NCBI GenBank assembly: GCA_002436185.1
Contig: DJKX01000032.1
Span: 62,001 to 126,000 of the forward strand
Source of the DNA: Fidelibacterota bacterium UBA6531
Lineage (GTDB): Bacteria > Fidelibacterota > Marinisomatia > Marinisomatales > TCS55
Direction of reading: 5' to 3'
Length of the DNA: 64,000 bases
Positions 7,868 to 16,496 of this stretch are shown here, piece by piece (positions within the stretch are counted from its first letter, which is position 1; each line of letters opens with the position of its first letter). Under the pieces are notes generated by a model. It ran no database searches. It saw only the letters and a program-made list of their open reading frames with translations, and had not been told where the DNA came from. Made by a program: the position numbers and the translations under genes.

Positions 7868-10038
7868 CTTTTAATTCCTACAAGATCAAACATAAATGCG
7901 TATTCTAATGCCACTTCCCGGTATCTACGGAAACGGCCGGATTTTCCACCATGACCCGCTTCCATGTTTACGTGCATGAGTAATATATTATCATCTGTTT
8001 TCATATCACGTAGTTTAGCCACCCATTTCTGCGGTTCCCAATACTGCACCTGTGAATCAAAATATCCCGTTGTTACGAGCATATTGGGATAATCTTTGGC
8101 TTCTACGTTATCATACGGAGAATACGTCATCATGTAATCATATTCTTTCTTTATCCTAGGATCGCCCCACTCATCCCACTCATTGGAGGTTAATGGAATA
8201 GTACCATCCAGCATAGTGTTGATCACATCCACAAAAGGTACTGCTGCCACTACTCCTTTAAACAGTTCCGGTGCCAAATTAACAATAGCACCCATAAGTA
8301 ATCCTCCAGCACTGCCGCCCATGGCAAAAAGATGATTTGCACTCGTGTAGTTTTCCTGGATTAAATATTTAGCGCAGTCTATAAAATCTGTAAACGTGTT
8401 CATCTTATTGAACATTTTTCCATCTTCATACCAGGGACGTCCATAAGTCTGACTGCCACGGATATGGGCAATTGCAAAAGCAAAACCCCTATCAAGCAAA
8501 CTCAATCGAGTTGAACTAAATGAAGGATCCATGGTTGATCCGTATGAGCCATAAGCATACTGTAACACATTTCCTTTACTGTTTTTCTTAAAACCTTTTT
8601 TATATATAATCGAGATGGGGATCATTTTACCATCTTTTGCAGGAGCAAAAAGCCGTTCTGTGACATAATCATCAGGATTGTGGCCACCCACCACTTCAGT
8701 CTGTTTTAAAAGCGTTGACTCCCGTGTATCCATGTTATAATCCAAAGTAGAATACGGCGTCTTCATGGATGAAAAACCATAGCGCAATATATTAGTGTCG
8801 AAACTGGGATTTGTTGTAGCATAAGCAGAATAAATAGCTTCACCAAAATCTATATAATGTTCTTTTCCTGAACGCTGATCTATAACGCGTAATTGTCGCA
8901 GACCATCTTTCCGTTCGCTGATGATCATATGATTCGTGAAGACTTCTATGTTGCTTAACAAAACATCTTCACGGTGTGCTATCACTTCCGTCCAGTTTTC
9001 CTTGGCTGTAGCATTATCCGGTGTTTGCATCAAACGAAAGTTGGTCGCATCCCAATTAGTAACAATATAAAATTTGTCTTTGTAATGCTCGATAGAATAT
9101 TCATGTATCTCTTCACGAGGTGAAAAAGAACGAAATTCACCTTCAGGATTGTTTGCTTCCAGGATGTGATATTCATTGACCAATGTGTGGCCATTATATA
9201 TGATCATATATTTATCTGATTTGGACCGATACACACCTATGTAAAATGTGTTGTCTTTTTCAGTATAGACCCGCACATCTTTGGATTGAGGAGTACCTAG
9301 TTTATGTCTATCAATATGTTCACTCAATAATGTAACCTCATTCTTTACTGTATAAAAGAATGTTTGGCTGTCCATGGCCCAGGACGTTCCACCTTCTGTG
9401 CCTTTTATCTCATCTTCTAATATTTCCCCAGTTTGCAAATCTTTTACCATTATTGTATAGATACGCCTGCTCAAGGTATCCACACTGAAAGCGAGATATT
9501 TGTTATCCGGGCTAACAGAGAGCCCTCTTAAAGAATAATAATCATGACCTTGTGCCCATTCATTCACATCGATCATAATTTCTTCAGCATTATCTAAAGA
9601 TTCTTTTTTACGGCAGTGAATCGGATATTCTTTATCCTTTTCATATCGTGTATAATACCAAAACCCATTATCTAAATATGGAACAGATTCATCATCTTTT
9701 TTTATGCGCCCAACAATTTCATCAAATAATTTTTCTTGAAATTTATCAGTGTGTTTGAGCTTGACTTCTTTATAAGCATTTTCTACTTTCAGATTTTCCA
9801 GCACTTTTTGCGTTTGAGCATCAGGATCCTTGGTCAACTTTTGTTCGTCTGTTAGACGCATCCAATGGTAATTATCAATGCGATCATTACCGTGAATAGT
9901 TGTCTTATGTGGAATTTTTTCTGCAACTGGAAGTATTAACATTTCATCTTTTTCCTGTTTTTCTATCAACTGTTTATTTATAACGATCATTGCAATTGCG
10001 ATTATTAAAAAGAGTACTAATAATGAATTTCGATTCAT
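7864..10038 (-). CDS. ptrB: Oligopeptidase B (prolyl oligopeptidase family S9A)
   Basis: 724 residues. An N-terminal hydrophobic anchor (residues about 5-21) is followed by a propeller domain and a C-terminal alpha/beta hydrolase. The nucleophile is in GGSAGGLLMG (about S576), the acid in DSQVQYWEPQKW and the histidine in EAGHGGKSGR; these motifs are nearly identical to those of oligopeptidase B, which cuts short peptides after basic residues. The anchor suggests a periplasmic or membrane-bound enzyme rather than the usual cytosolic one. It overlaps its neighbours by 4 bases on both sides. Confidence 0.93.
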   Translation of the reverse strand: MNRNSLLVLFLIIAIAMIVINKQLIEKQEKDEMLILPVAEKIPHKTTIHGNDRIDNYHWMRLTDEQKLTKDPDAQTQKVLENLKVENAYKEVKLKHTDKFQEKLFDEIVGRIKKDDESVPYLDNGFWYYTRYEKDKEYPIHCRKKESLDNAEEIMIDVNEWAQGHDYYSLRGLSVSPDNKYLAFSVDTLSRRIYTIMVKDLQTGEILEDEIKGTEGGTSWAMDSQTFFYTVKNEVTLLSEHIDRHKLGTPQSKDVRVYTEKDNTFYIGVYRSKSDKYMIIYNGHTLVNEYHILEANNPEGEFRSFSPREEIHEYSIEHYKDKFYIVTNWDATNFRLMQTPDNATAKENWTEVIAHREDVLLSNIEVFTNHMIISERKDGLRQLRVIDQRSGKEHYIDFGEAIYSAYATTNPSFDTNILRYGFSSMKTPYSTLDYNMDTRESTLLKQTEVVGGHNPDDYVTERLFAPAKDGKMIPISIIYKKGFKKNSKGNVLQYAYGSYGSTMDPSFSSTRLSLLDRGFAFAIAHIRGSQTYGRPWYEDGKMFNKMNTFTDFIDCAKYLIQENYTSANHLFAMGGSAGGLLMGAIVNLAPELFKGVVAAVPFVDVINTMLDGTIPLTSNEWDEWGDPRIKKEYDYMMTYSPYDNVEAKDYPNMLVTTGYFDSQVQYWEPQKWVAKLRDMKTDDNILLMHVNMEAGHGGKSGRFRRYREVALEYAFMFDLVGIKR

Positions 10039-10778
10039 TTCTGTTCCTTTCTTTTAATAATATAGAATGGGCTATAAGCTAATAAAAAATGAGCTAAAGC
10101 CACAACTTCACCAGTGAGAATATACCATGGCCAAGGGCCCATATAATCTAAAAGAGTGGGAATACGTTCGCCGATATGATTCACCGGTTTGCTGCAGATC
10201 CAAAAATAATTCGCGTCCATTAAAACATTGACAATAGCAGCGACGCCAAGAAAAACGTTCAATGCTATAAATGATTTAATTAAGCTTTTGAATGTCGGGC
10301 GGACCTCGTACACAATTGTTGCATAAACTAAGGCAAGTATCAGTCCTTGGTGACCCAACCAGAATCGGAAGTATTGAAAATGAGGAAATCCCGCTGCTAT
10401 ATCCGGTGTAATGGATGCTTGAATCATTCCGGAGAAACCCCAGAAAAAGAGTATTTCATAAACAAAATAACTACGCCAAACCATAAGCAATGGCATCATT
10501 AAATTGGCGAAGCGGCATAAATGGATCGGCAAATGCTGTTTAATATCAAATGTACCGGCAATACCTTCCAATCCTATCCACGTAATATAATTCCCAAAGA
10601 CCAGCCAGCCAATCAACATGCCAATTTTATATTGCATATCTTTATTCAGATATCGTTTAGCATATAATGGAAGTATTATAATAACAACTAGAGCACCTAC
10701 TATAGCAAAAATGTGTTCCGAGCCAAACATATCAAAAGGCTCATACGTATTTAGGTATCTATAAACTACTTCCCGCAT
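10035..10778 (-). CDS. TIGR02206/YwaF family integral membrane protein
   Basis: 247 residues with about six or seven membrane helices. The segment LPIHLCRFANLMMPLLM near residues 84-100 and the later YWFICSKP-like stretch (NYFWICSKPVNHIGERIPT) are characteristic of the YwaF/TIGR02206 membrane family, which has no established function. It overlaps the oligopeptidase gene by 4 bases and may be first in that small operon; the 46-base gap to the previous gene could hold a promoter, but I see no clear one. Confidence 0.85.
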   Translation of the reverse strand: MREVVYRYLNTYEPFDMFGSEHIFAIVGALVVIIILPLYAKRYLNKDMQYKIGMLIGWLVFGNYITWIGLEGIAGTFDIKQHLPIHLCRFANLMMPLLMVWRSYFVYEILFFWGFSGMIQASITPDIAAGFPHFQYFRFWLGHQGLILALVYATIVYEVRPTFKSLIKSFIALNVFLGVAAIVNVLMDANYFWICSKPVNHIGERIPTLLDYMGPWPWYILTGEVVALAHFLLAYSPFYIIKRKEQK

Positions 10779-10824
10779 AGGGTGGAGAATTTAATTTAAG
10801 ATGATGATGAAAATGATATAGAAT

Positions 10825-11028
10825 TCAATCAGGATCCTGGGACTCTTTATTGGCTGCTTTCTGAATTTGATCACTGCCAACCCATGCAAAACCCAGGGCT
10901 AAAACCCAAATATGACTAAATGGTTCAGAAACAATTTTTAACTGATATCCCCAATAAAATGCGATACCTGAACCGATGAGCAAACCAATGCCAATAATTA
11001 ATCTTACCCGCCAATTAAGATTTAACAT
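10825..11028 (-). CDS. Small two-helix membrane protein
   Basis: A 67-residue protein with two hydrophobic helices (about residues 9-28 and 38-52) and a polar C-terminus (GSDQIQKAANKESQDPD). No family is recognised. It follows the cupin gene with a 2-base gap and seems to be the last gene of the operon that starts with the PFOR genes. Confidence 0.65.
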   Translation of the reverse strand: MLNLNWRVRLIIGIGLLIGSGIAFYWGYQLKIVSEPFSHIWVLALGFAWVGSDQIQKAANKESQDPD

Positions 11029-11030
11029 TT

Positions 11031-11312
11031 TTATCCAAAATTATAGTGTTTTCGTACCGCTGTACTTACTTTCCAAGTACAACTTAGTCCTTCAGGAAAA
11101 ACCACATAATCTCCCGGTTTAATTGTGACTGTTTCTTCTTCAGTAGTCACTTCAATTTCACCTTCCAAAATATAACATGTCTCTTTATCGCTATAAGACC
11201 ACGGAAATTCAGAAATACCACATTCCCAAATAGGCCAATTAAAAACACCTTGAGCAGTCAATTCTTCTTTGCGAGGCTGTGTTATAGAAATTTTATCAAT
11301 TTTTGCTAGCAT
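11031..11312 (-). CDS. Small cupin-domain protein (cupin_3/DUF861-like)
   Basis: 93 residues that make one cupin barrel. The core WECGISEFPWSYSDKETCYI, ILEGEIEVTTEEE and IKPGDYVVFPEGLSCTWKV matches the short cupin_3 family, which includes domains related to ureidoglycine aminohydrolase and EutQ. The reaction and ligand are unknown. The usual metal-binding histidines of the first cupin motif are not evident, so it may be a binding protein or use other ligands. It lies downstream of the GNAT and PFOR genes on the same strand. Confidence 0.8.
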   Translation of the reverse strand: MLAKIDKISITQPRKEELTAQGVFNWPIWECGISEFPWSYSDKETCYILEGEIEVTTEEETVTIKPGDYVVFPEGLSCTWKVSTAVRKHYNFG

Positions 11313-11330
11313 GAAAATAAAAGAATGATG

Positions 11331-11936
11331 CTACATCTCCCCTGCGCCAATTGAACTGTGATCATTATCCAGCCAATCTCCAATAAAACTGTGAGCTGAT
11401 CGAAGATCTTCGAGGGAAGCAACCATAATAACCATATCTTGTTCTTTCCCCTTTAAGTCGTGTACATAATCCGGTAATACGCCTTCTATTTTAAATCCTA
11501 AATTGGTGTAGATATCCATTAAATCTTTCTGTGGTCTCATGAACTTTGTGACGATTTTTTCTATGTGTTTATTTTGGGCTATATCATACAAATCTTTTGC
11601 TAAAGCATATTGTACACCTTTGCCCGAATGGCTTGGATCAATGACAAACCGTAAAAGTGCTGTACCACTTTTCCAAGAATCTGAATCTATTTCCAAAGAT
11701 GCATCACCAACTATTTGTTTTTCAAACAATGCAATTCGCCGGATAATTTTACCCGATTCAGATTGTTCTGCTCTTACTTTTAAATGTTTTTTATTCGTTA
11801 CATCACTGCGAAAATACTTTCTCTTTGATTCAGGAATAGCCTTAAAAAATTTATGAGATAACGAAACATCTTTCAGGGTTAAATCTCGTATAATTATTTT
11901 TTTGTTATTATTTAATTTATATGTCTTTTTTTTCAT
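11331..11936 (-). CDS. GNAT family acetyltransferase
   Basis: 201 residues with a GNAT fold. The acetyl-CoA-binding motif is RFVIDPSHSGKGVQYALAKD near residues 90-109, followed by YTNLGFKIEGVLPDYV, a common end of the fold. The substrate (a protein, an amino group of a metabolite or an antibiotic) cannot be told. The ATG overlaps the stop of the PFOR beta gene by one base (TAATG), so it is translated with PFOR. This suggests, but does not show, a link to the acetyl-CoA made by PFOR. Confidence 0.85.
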   Translation of the reverse strand: MKKKTYKLNNNKKIIIRDLTLKDVSLSHKFFKAIPESKRKYFRSDVTNKKHLKVRAEQSESGKIIRRIALFEKQIVGDASLEIDSDSWKSGTALLRFVIDPSHSGKGVQYALAKDLYDIAQNKHIEKIVTKFMRPQKDLMDIYTNLGFKIEGVLPDYVHDLKGKEQDMVIMVASLEDLRSAHSFIGDWLDNDHSSIGAGEM

Positions 11937-13519
11937 TAAATAACTCCTGCCAGTTCTTGGAGTAAATGCCAGTTTACGAGTCTTTCATCTTGTGTAGATT
12001 GAATTATCTCATCCGGATTTCCTTCCGTGTCAAAATGTTTTGAGAATCGGCCTTCTGTTTTTGCAAAGTAAGTAAAATCAATTTGTTCTTTCGTTTTTGG
12101 GTTCACAAACCAGTCTTTATTTTTAGCTGGATTTCCCTGAAGAGATAGCCGCTCTGCAAATTTCTCTCCTTGTGTTGGATCATAAATAAAAATAGGAAAA
12201 GCCCTGGAGTCTGCAGCCAATTTCGCTTGGTGCATAGCCAAATCATCCGCAACGCCGTGTTCCGGTTGGCATGTGGTATAAACATTAATTACAGAAGGCC
12301 CGGGATATTCATTAGCAGCCATGATTGATTTATAAAAATGATTTGTATGGGCTGCGGTTGTTTGGGCTACAAATGTATCCGGGTGCAACATACATAGATT
12401 TGCAATTTCTTTTCGTTTTTCTGTTTTTCCGCCAATAGCCTTCCCAACTATAGACATTTTAGCATCCTGTCCTGTGAAGGTGGCAGTGGATGTTTGTCCT
12501 CCCGTATTTGAATACACCTGAGTATCTAAAATCAAAACATTGATATCCATGCCTGATGCTAGCAAGCGTGATAAGGATTGAAATCCGATATCCACCATAG
12601 CACCATCACCACCAATGGTCCAGAGTTTTTTATCCTGCCAACCCATTTGGTTCCAGCGAGCCCGAATGCCCATAGCATCTGCAGATACATTTTCAAAAAG
12701 GGAACTTGTCCAGGGAACTAAAAATGGATTATAGGGATACGTTGATCCATACACAGTGTTACACCCTGTTGCTGCAACGAGTCCAATACTTTCTTTACCA
12801 TAGACAAATCCTGTGGCTGCCAACATCATTCTCAACGCACTGCCTTCTCCGCAACCCATACAGGAACCGGCACCACCGGTATAAAGCATGGAATCACTGG
12901 CGAGCATCATATCTACCAGTACTCTTTCATTTATATAATCTGAAGGTGTTTCGCCCAAAGATGTAAAAAAATCAAATGCTTTTTGGTATGTAGGAAGTGT
13001 ATCGTCCACTTTTGTAATCATTGTTAATGCATCATGTTCACCACAGGCATCCACACATTCAGCACATCCTTTACACTTTGTAGGATCAATAAATATTCCA
13101 AACTTGGCCGGTTCCTTACCTTGCTTTTCAGAAACCTTAGAAAATTTATTTGTATCCGCCCATTGGTCAGAAATCCACTCTTTAATTTCACCGGATTCCA
13201 ACGTACCAATCGTTTCTTCTAATTTCGATTCGGGAATAGCTTTCCCGAGAATCGCAGTGTCCGGACATTGGGTCACGCATTCCATACATGCCACACAATT
13301 TTCTGATGTATACTCGGGTATATCAGGGGCAATATAACTAAAATCACGAAGAGCAGCCGTACCTGCAGGGATTAAACTTCTTGCAGTTGTATCATCAGCT
13401 GGAAGTCCTTCTTCAGCAGTACCATTATTATATGCCCCCACGATTCTATCGTTAAAATCCCCAACATCTAAAATTTCAAATGCATTTTTTTTGTTTAATT
13501 CAGAAACAAGTGAACTCAT
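11936..13519 (-). CDS. Pyruvate:ferredoxin oxidoreductase, ferredoxin-beta part
   Basis: 527 residues. Two 4Fe-4S motifs near the N-terminus (CVACMECVTQCP at about residue 76 and CKGCAECVDACG at about 149) correspond to the delta domain. The thiamine-pyrophosphate domain follows, with CMGCGEGSALRMML, the GGDGAMVDIG motif and LDTQVYSNTGGQ. With the preceding alpha/gamma protein it adds up to about 1167 residues, the length of one-chain NifJ, so this is NifJ split between the gamma and delta domains. The enzyme converts pyruvate and CoA to acetyl-CoA, CO2 and reduced ferredoxin; another 2-oxoacid is possible. Confidence 0.9.
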   Translation of the reverse strand: MSSLVSELNKKNAFEILDVGDFNDRIVGAYNNGTAEEGLPADDTTARSLIPAGTAALRDFSYIAPDIPEYTSENCVACMECVTQCPDTAILGKAIPESKLEETIGTLESGEIKEWISDQWADTNKFSKVSEKQGKEPAKFGIFIDPTKCKGCAECVDACGEHDALTMITKVDDTLPTYQKAFDFFTSLGETPSDYINERVLVDMMLASDSMLYTGGAGSCMGCGEGSALRMMLAATGFVYGKESIGLVAATGCNTVYGSTYPYNPFLVPWTSSLFENVSADAMGIRARWNQMGWQDKKLWTIGGDGAMVDIGFQSLSRLLASGMDINVLILDTQVYSNTGGQTSTATFTGQDAKMSIVGKAIGGKTEKRKEIANLCMLHPDTFVAQTTAAHTNHFYKSIMAANEYPGPSVINVYTTCQPEHGVADDLAMHQAKLAADSRAFPIFIYDPTQGEKFAERLSLQGNPAKNKDWFVNPKTKEQIDFTYFAKTEGRFSKHFDTEGNPDEIIQSTQDERLVNWHLLQELAGVI

Positions 13520-15438
13520 GTCGATACTTCCTCTGCTACTTCCTGTTTAATTTCAAAGACTTCATTAAAACCGCGCTTAACAGCATTTAAATTATCTTGT
13601 ACAACCTGTTCACCCCGTTTTCCAAAATACTTTCTTAATGATTTTTCTACACCTTGCATTAACTCATCTTCACTAATGCCTGAACGTTCTAAAAATGGAG
13701 TTGCTTTCAGAAAGATTCCCAACAAAACAATGCCTTGCATCCTTTGGATTAAGTCAGCCTTGGAAGAAACTTCTCGGGCTATTTTTACTGTATCGAGGGC
13801 CATGACTTTTATCTTTTTCTCATGGATAATTTTCTGTGCCCACTTTGGAAAATCACACCATATTTCACTGGATTCAACTTTGGGCGTTTGGACAAACAAC
13901 ATGCCGCCATGCTGAAGTCCTTTTAGTGGATTAGCCAAGTTAAACGCATTTACATCATTCAGTGGTACAAATTCAACAAATTCAAGTTCGTTATGCGTTT
14001 TTACCCTATCCGGACTTACGGTTAAATAATACGTGGTGGGTAATCCTTTTTTCTCCGATCCGTATTTTGGATATGCTTGTACATACATATCAAAAAGATC
14101 TGCAACAATAGTTGCAATAATTTTATTGGTTGTAACTGATCCATAACCACCTACAGAATGACCACGCATAGAAAATGTACCCTCTGATCGTATATCTGTC
14201 GATTCCCCGGTATCTAATGCCAAATCATGATTAATTCCAATTGCAAAATATTTTTTATCATTTTTAAGCATATTTTCCACAACAGCCATAATATCATCTG
14301 GACGAATATCTCTTGAACCTAATCCTGCTGAACCTGAAAATATTTTTGGTATTTTAATGTGTCCATTTTCATCCGGATTTAGATTATCTGCGAATGACGA
14401 TTTTATTTCCATTGTTAAGGGATTACTTTCTGCTAAAGGATTATCCATTCTTTCCAAAACAGAAATGGCTTTTACATTTTTTAATGCTTCAACAATTTGT
14501 TTTCCCGGAAATGGTCTGAAGGAAGTCACATGAACAATGCCAACTTTTATTCCTTTTTCATTTCTTAAATAGTTTACGGCTGCTTCCGCAGTTTCAACCA
14601 TAGAACCCATTCCTACAATTGCAAATTCGGCATCGTCCATTTTATATTTTGATATGAGTCCATATTGGCGTCCGGTAAGTTTATAAAACTCGTCCATATT
14701 TTTTAAAAGAGTTTCTTCTATTTTATCTGTGTAAACCCTTTGAGCAATTTTCCCTTTCATATATGAATCCGTATTTTGAACAACACCAGACATGATCGGG
14801 TGATACGGATCCATCATGTTTATCAGTTTATCTTGGGGTTTGCCAACAAATTCATTCATCATTTCAGGTTCATGTAAACAAACATTTTCAATTGTATGTG
14901 TTGTCAAAAACCCATCCATAATATTTAAAAAAGGTGTGTGAGTATCTTCGGCAGTTTTCCGGGAGATTAAAGCCAAATCACCTACTTCCTGGGCATTACG
15001 AGCGAAAAGCATTCCCCAACCACAATCTGTAACCGCCATCACATCATCGTGACCAGCATGAACATTCAATGAGTGTGAGGTTAAAGCACGAGCGCCAATA
15101 TGAAATACAACAGGAAGTCTCTTCCCGGAAATGGTGTATAAGACTTCTTTCATCAAAACCAAACCCTGTCCTGAAGTAAAATTGGTAACTCGACCACCGG
15201 CAAGAGAAAACCCCTCGCACGCAGAGGCAGCACTATGCTCTGATTCCGATTCAATGAACGCCATGTTTTCTCCCCAGATGTTTGTTCCGCCGTTTGCAAT
15301 GACAGCCTGGTAACCAGACCCCATGGTCGTTGATGATGTAATTGGATATGCGCATGCACCTTGAGTAATGTGGGTTTCAACCCATACTACGATTGCAGCA
15401 CCGTCTGCAGTTGATTTTATACCTGAGAATTTTGACAT
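13516..15438 (-). CDS. Pyruvate:ferredoxin oxidoreductase, fused alpha-gamma part
   Basis: 640 residues. The N-terminal pyrimidine-binding domain has the TxxxxCxYPITSSTTM-like start seen in PFOR (QGACAYPITSSTTMGSGYQ) and GGRVTNFTSGQGLVLMKE. A transketolase C-terminal-like domain II follows (VGMGSMVETAEAAVNYL, ERMDNPLAESNPL). The gamma domain starts near residue 425 (RSEGTFSMRGHSVGGYGS). It overlaps the ferredoxin-beta gene by 4 bases. The enzyme needs thiamine pyrophosphate. PFOR supports either fermentation or a reductive carbon metabolism in low oxygen. Confidence 0.9.
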   Translation of the reverse strand: MSKFSGIKSTADGAAIVVWVETHITQGACAYPITSSTTMGSGYQAVIANGGTNIWGENMAFIESESEHSAASACEGFSLAGGRVTNFTSGQGLVLMKEVLYTISGKRLPVVFHIGARALTSHSLNVHAGHDDVMAVTDCGWGMLFARNAQEVGDLALISRKTAEDTHTPFLNIMDGFLTTHTIENVCLHEPEMMNEFVGKPQDKLINMMDPYHPIMSGVVQNTDSYMKGKIAQRVYTDKIEETLLKNMDEFYKLTGRQYGLISKYKMDDAEFAIVGMGSMVETAEAAVNYLRNEKGIKVGIVHVTSFRPFPGKQIVEALKNVKAISVLERMDNPLAESNPLTMEIKSSFADNLNPDENGHIKIPKIFSGSAGLGSRDIRPDDIMAVVENMLKNDKKYFAIGINHDLALDTGESTDIRSEGTFSMRGHSVGGYGSVTTNKIIATIVADLFDMYVQAYPKYGSEKKGLPTTYYLTVSPDRVKTHNELEFVEFVPLNDVNAFNLANPLKGLQHGGMLFVQTPKVESSEIWCDFPKWAQKIIHEKKIKVMALDTVKIAREVSSKADLIQRMQGIVLLGIFLKATPFLERSGISEDELMQGVEKSLRKYFGKRGEQVVQDNLNAVKRGFNEVFEIKQEVAEEVST

Positions 15439-15537
15439 TTTATCGAGATATAAATTAAGAATAAAACTAACTTATTAAACTCTATATTTTTCATATATAC
15501 TGGTATCGTAACTTTTATAAACGATATCCGATTTTAG

Positions 15538-15630
15538 CGGGAACGCGTGAGAATCGAACTCACCGGATTTATTGTGTAAATCCCGTCGGTTTTGAAGACC
15601 GCGGAGGGCACCAGCCGCCCAATCATTCCC
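15538..15630 (-). tRNA. selC: tRNA-Sec (selenocysteine, anticodon TCA)
   Basis: A 93-base tRNA. The anticodon stem CGGT/ACCG encloses the loop CTTCAAA, anticodon TCA, which reads UGA. The variable arm is long: GGATTTA pairs with TAAATCC in a 7-bp stem. The T arm is GTGAG-TTCGATT-CTCAC and the acceptor pairs GGGAATG with CGTTCCC, with a G discriminator. CCA is not encoded. The long variable arm, UCA anticodon and overall length are those of bacterial selenocysteine tRNA. The cell therefore probably inserts selenocysteine, although selA, selB and selD are not in this window. Confidence 0.93.
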
Positions 15631-15689
15631 AGAACTTTTTGACAAATCTTTTTAATTTGTGCAATAGGTTTTACAAAGAGTTCTCTCAA

Positions 15690-16496
15690 TTATTTGGGTC
15701 TTTTCAAGACCCTATAATTTACTCCATACTGTGCTTTAATCACTCTTCCCACTTTATCCGCATTTTGTTCTGATTCAAATCTAACCACCCGCACAGCATG
15801 CAAACGTTTTTTATTCGACATAACTTCAACTATCTCAACAGGATAGCCTGTTCCCCTTATCATATTTTTCAACCGCTTGGCATTATCATATTTTCCGAAA
15901 GCACCTAATTGAACAACCCATGGCTGGGGTATATTTTTTCCTGTTGTTGCTTGTGTTTTGTCTGTTTCCCTGCTGGTCAACTTTTGCAGTTTTACATGGG
16001 GTTTTATTAAATCAAAACCATAATGATCTACTTGCAGTTGAGAATTGAGTGCTTTTATTTTATTTACATAATATGCAGCACTATCAATTTCGCCTGTTGC
16101 ATTAAAACTGGACACCAGTAAATCCACTGATCGCTGTAAATGATTAGTATTTTTATACTTTAGAGGAATTTTTTTCAACTGTTGGCTTGCTTGGCTATAC
16201 AATCCCCGGGCGTACATATATTCACCAATTTTCATTTCTGCGTCATCCGTATACTCATTGTCTGGAAATTTTTCAATGAATTGTCTGAATTGAATTATGG
16301 ATGAATCACCTTTACCATTCATCAATGCCTGCATAAATGGGATAGCCGGTTCATAAGGATATTTGGATTTTAGCTCTGGAATCTGATCCTTGACTTCCTG
16401 AGTCCGCCCTTCTTCAATTAATTGGAAATAAATATCAAAGGTTTGTGCAGAAAGAAATGTTAGAATAAAAATTGGAAAAAATTTCCACAGCTTCAA
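15690..16496 (-). CDS. Exported TPR/SPOR-domain protein
   Basis: 268 residues: a signal peptide (MKLWKFFPIFILTFLSAQ), a helical tetratricopeptide-like middle (FIEKFPDNEYTDDAEMKIGEYMYARG typical of outer-membrane-assembly repeats) and a C-terminal SPOR domain from about residue 190 (WVVQLGAFGKYDNAKRLKNM ... VRVVRFESEQNADKVG). SPOR domains bind peptidoglycan stripped of stem peptides, often at division sites, so the protein probably sits in the periplasm on the cell wall. It overlaps the TPR gene upstream by 4 bases. Confidence 0.85.
   Translation of the reverse strand: MKLWKFFPIFILTFLSAQTFDIYFQLIEEGRTQEVKDQIPELKSKYPYEPAIPFMQALMNGKGDSSIIQFRQFIEKFPDNEYTDDAEMKIGEYMYARGLYSQASQQLKKIPLKYKNTNHLQRSVDLLVSSFNATGEIDSAAYYVNKIKALNSQLQVDHYGFDLIKPHVKLQKLTSRETDKTQATTGKNIPQPWVVQLGAFGKYDNAKRLKNMIRGTGYPVEIVEVMSNKKRLHAVRVVRFESEQNADKVGRVIKAQYGVNYRVLKRPK

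Noticed and set aside
15502..15529. Stem-loop just downstream of tRNA-Sec on the minus strand
   Set aside because: The stem has a bulge and no T-tract follows, so I did not call it a terminator.
15631..15684. Nested inverted repeat (AGAACT..AGTTCT with ACAAAT..ATTTGT) between the SPOR gene and tRNA-Sec
   Set aside because: Arms are only six bases and AT-rich with a long loop; chance pairing is likely and there is no T-tract.
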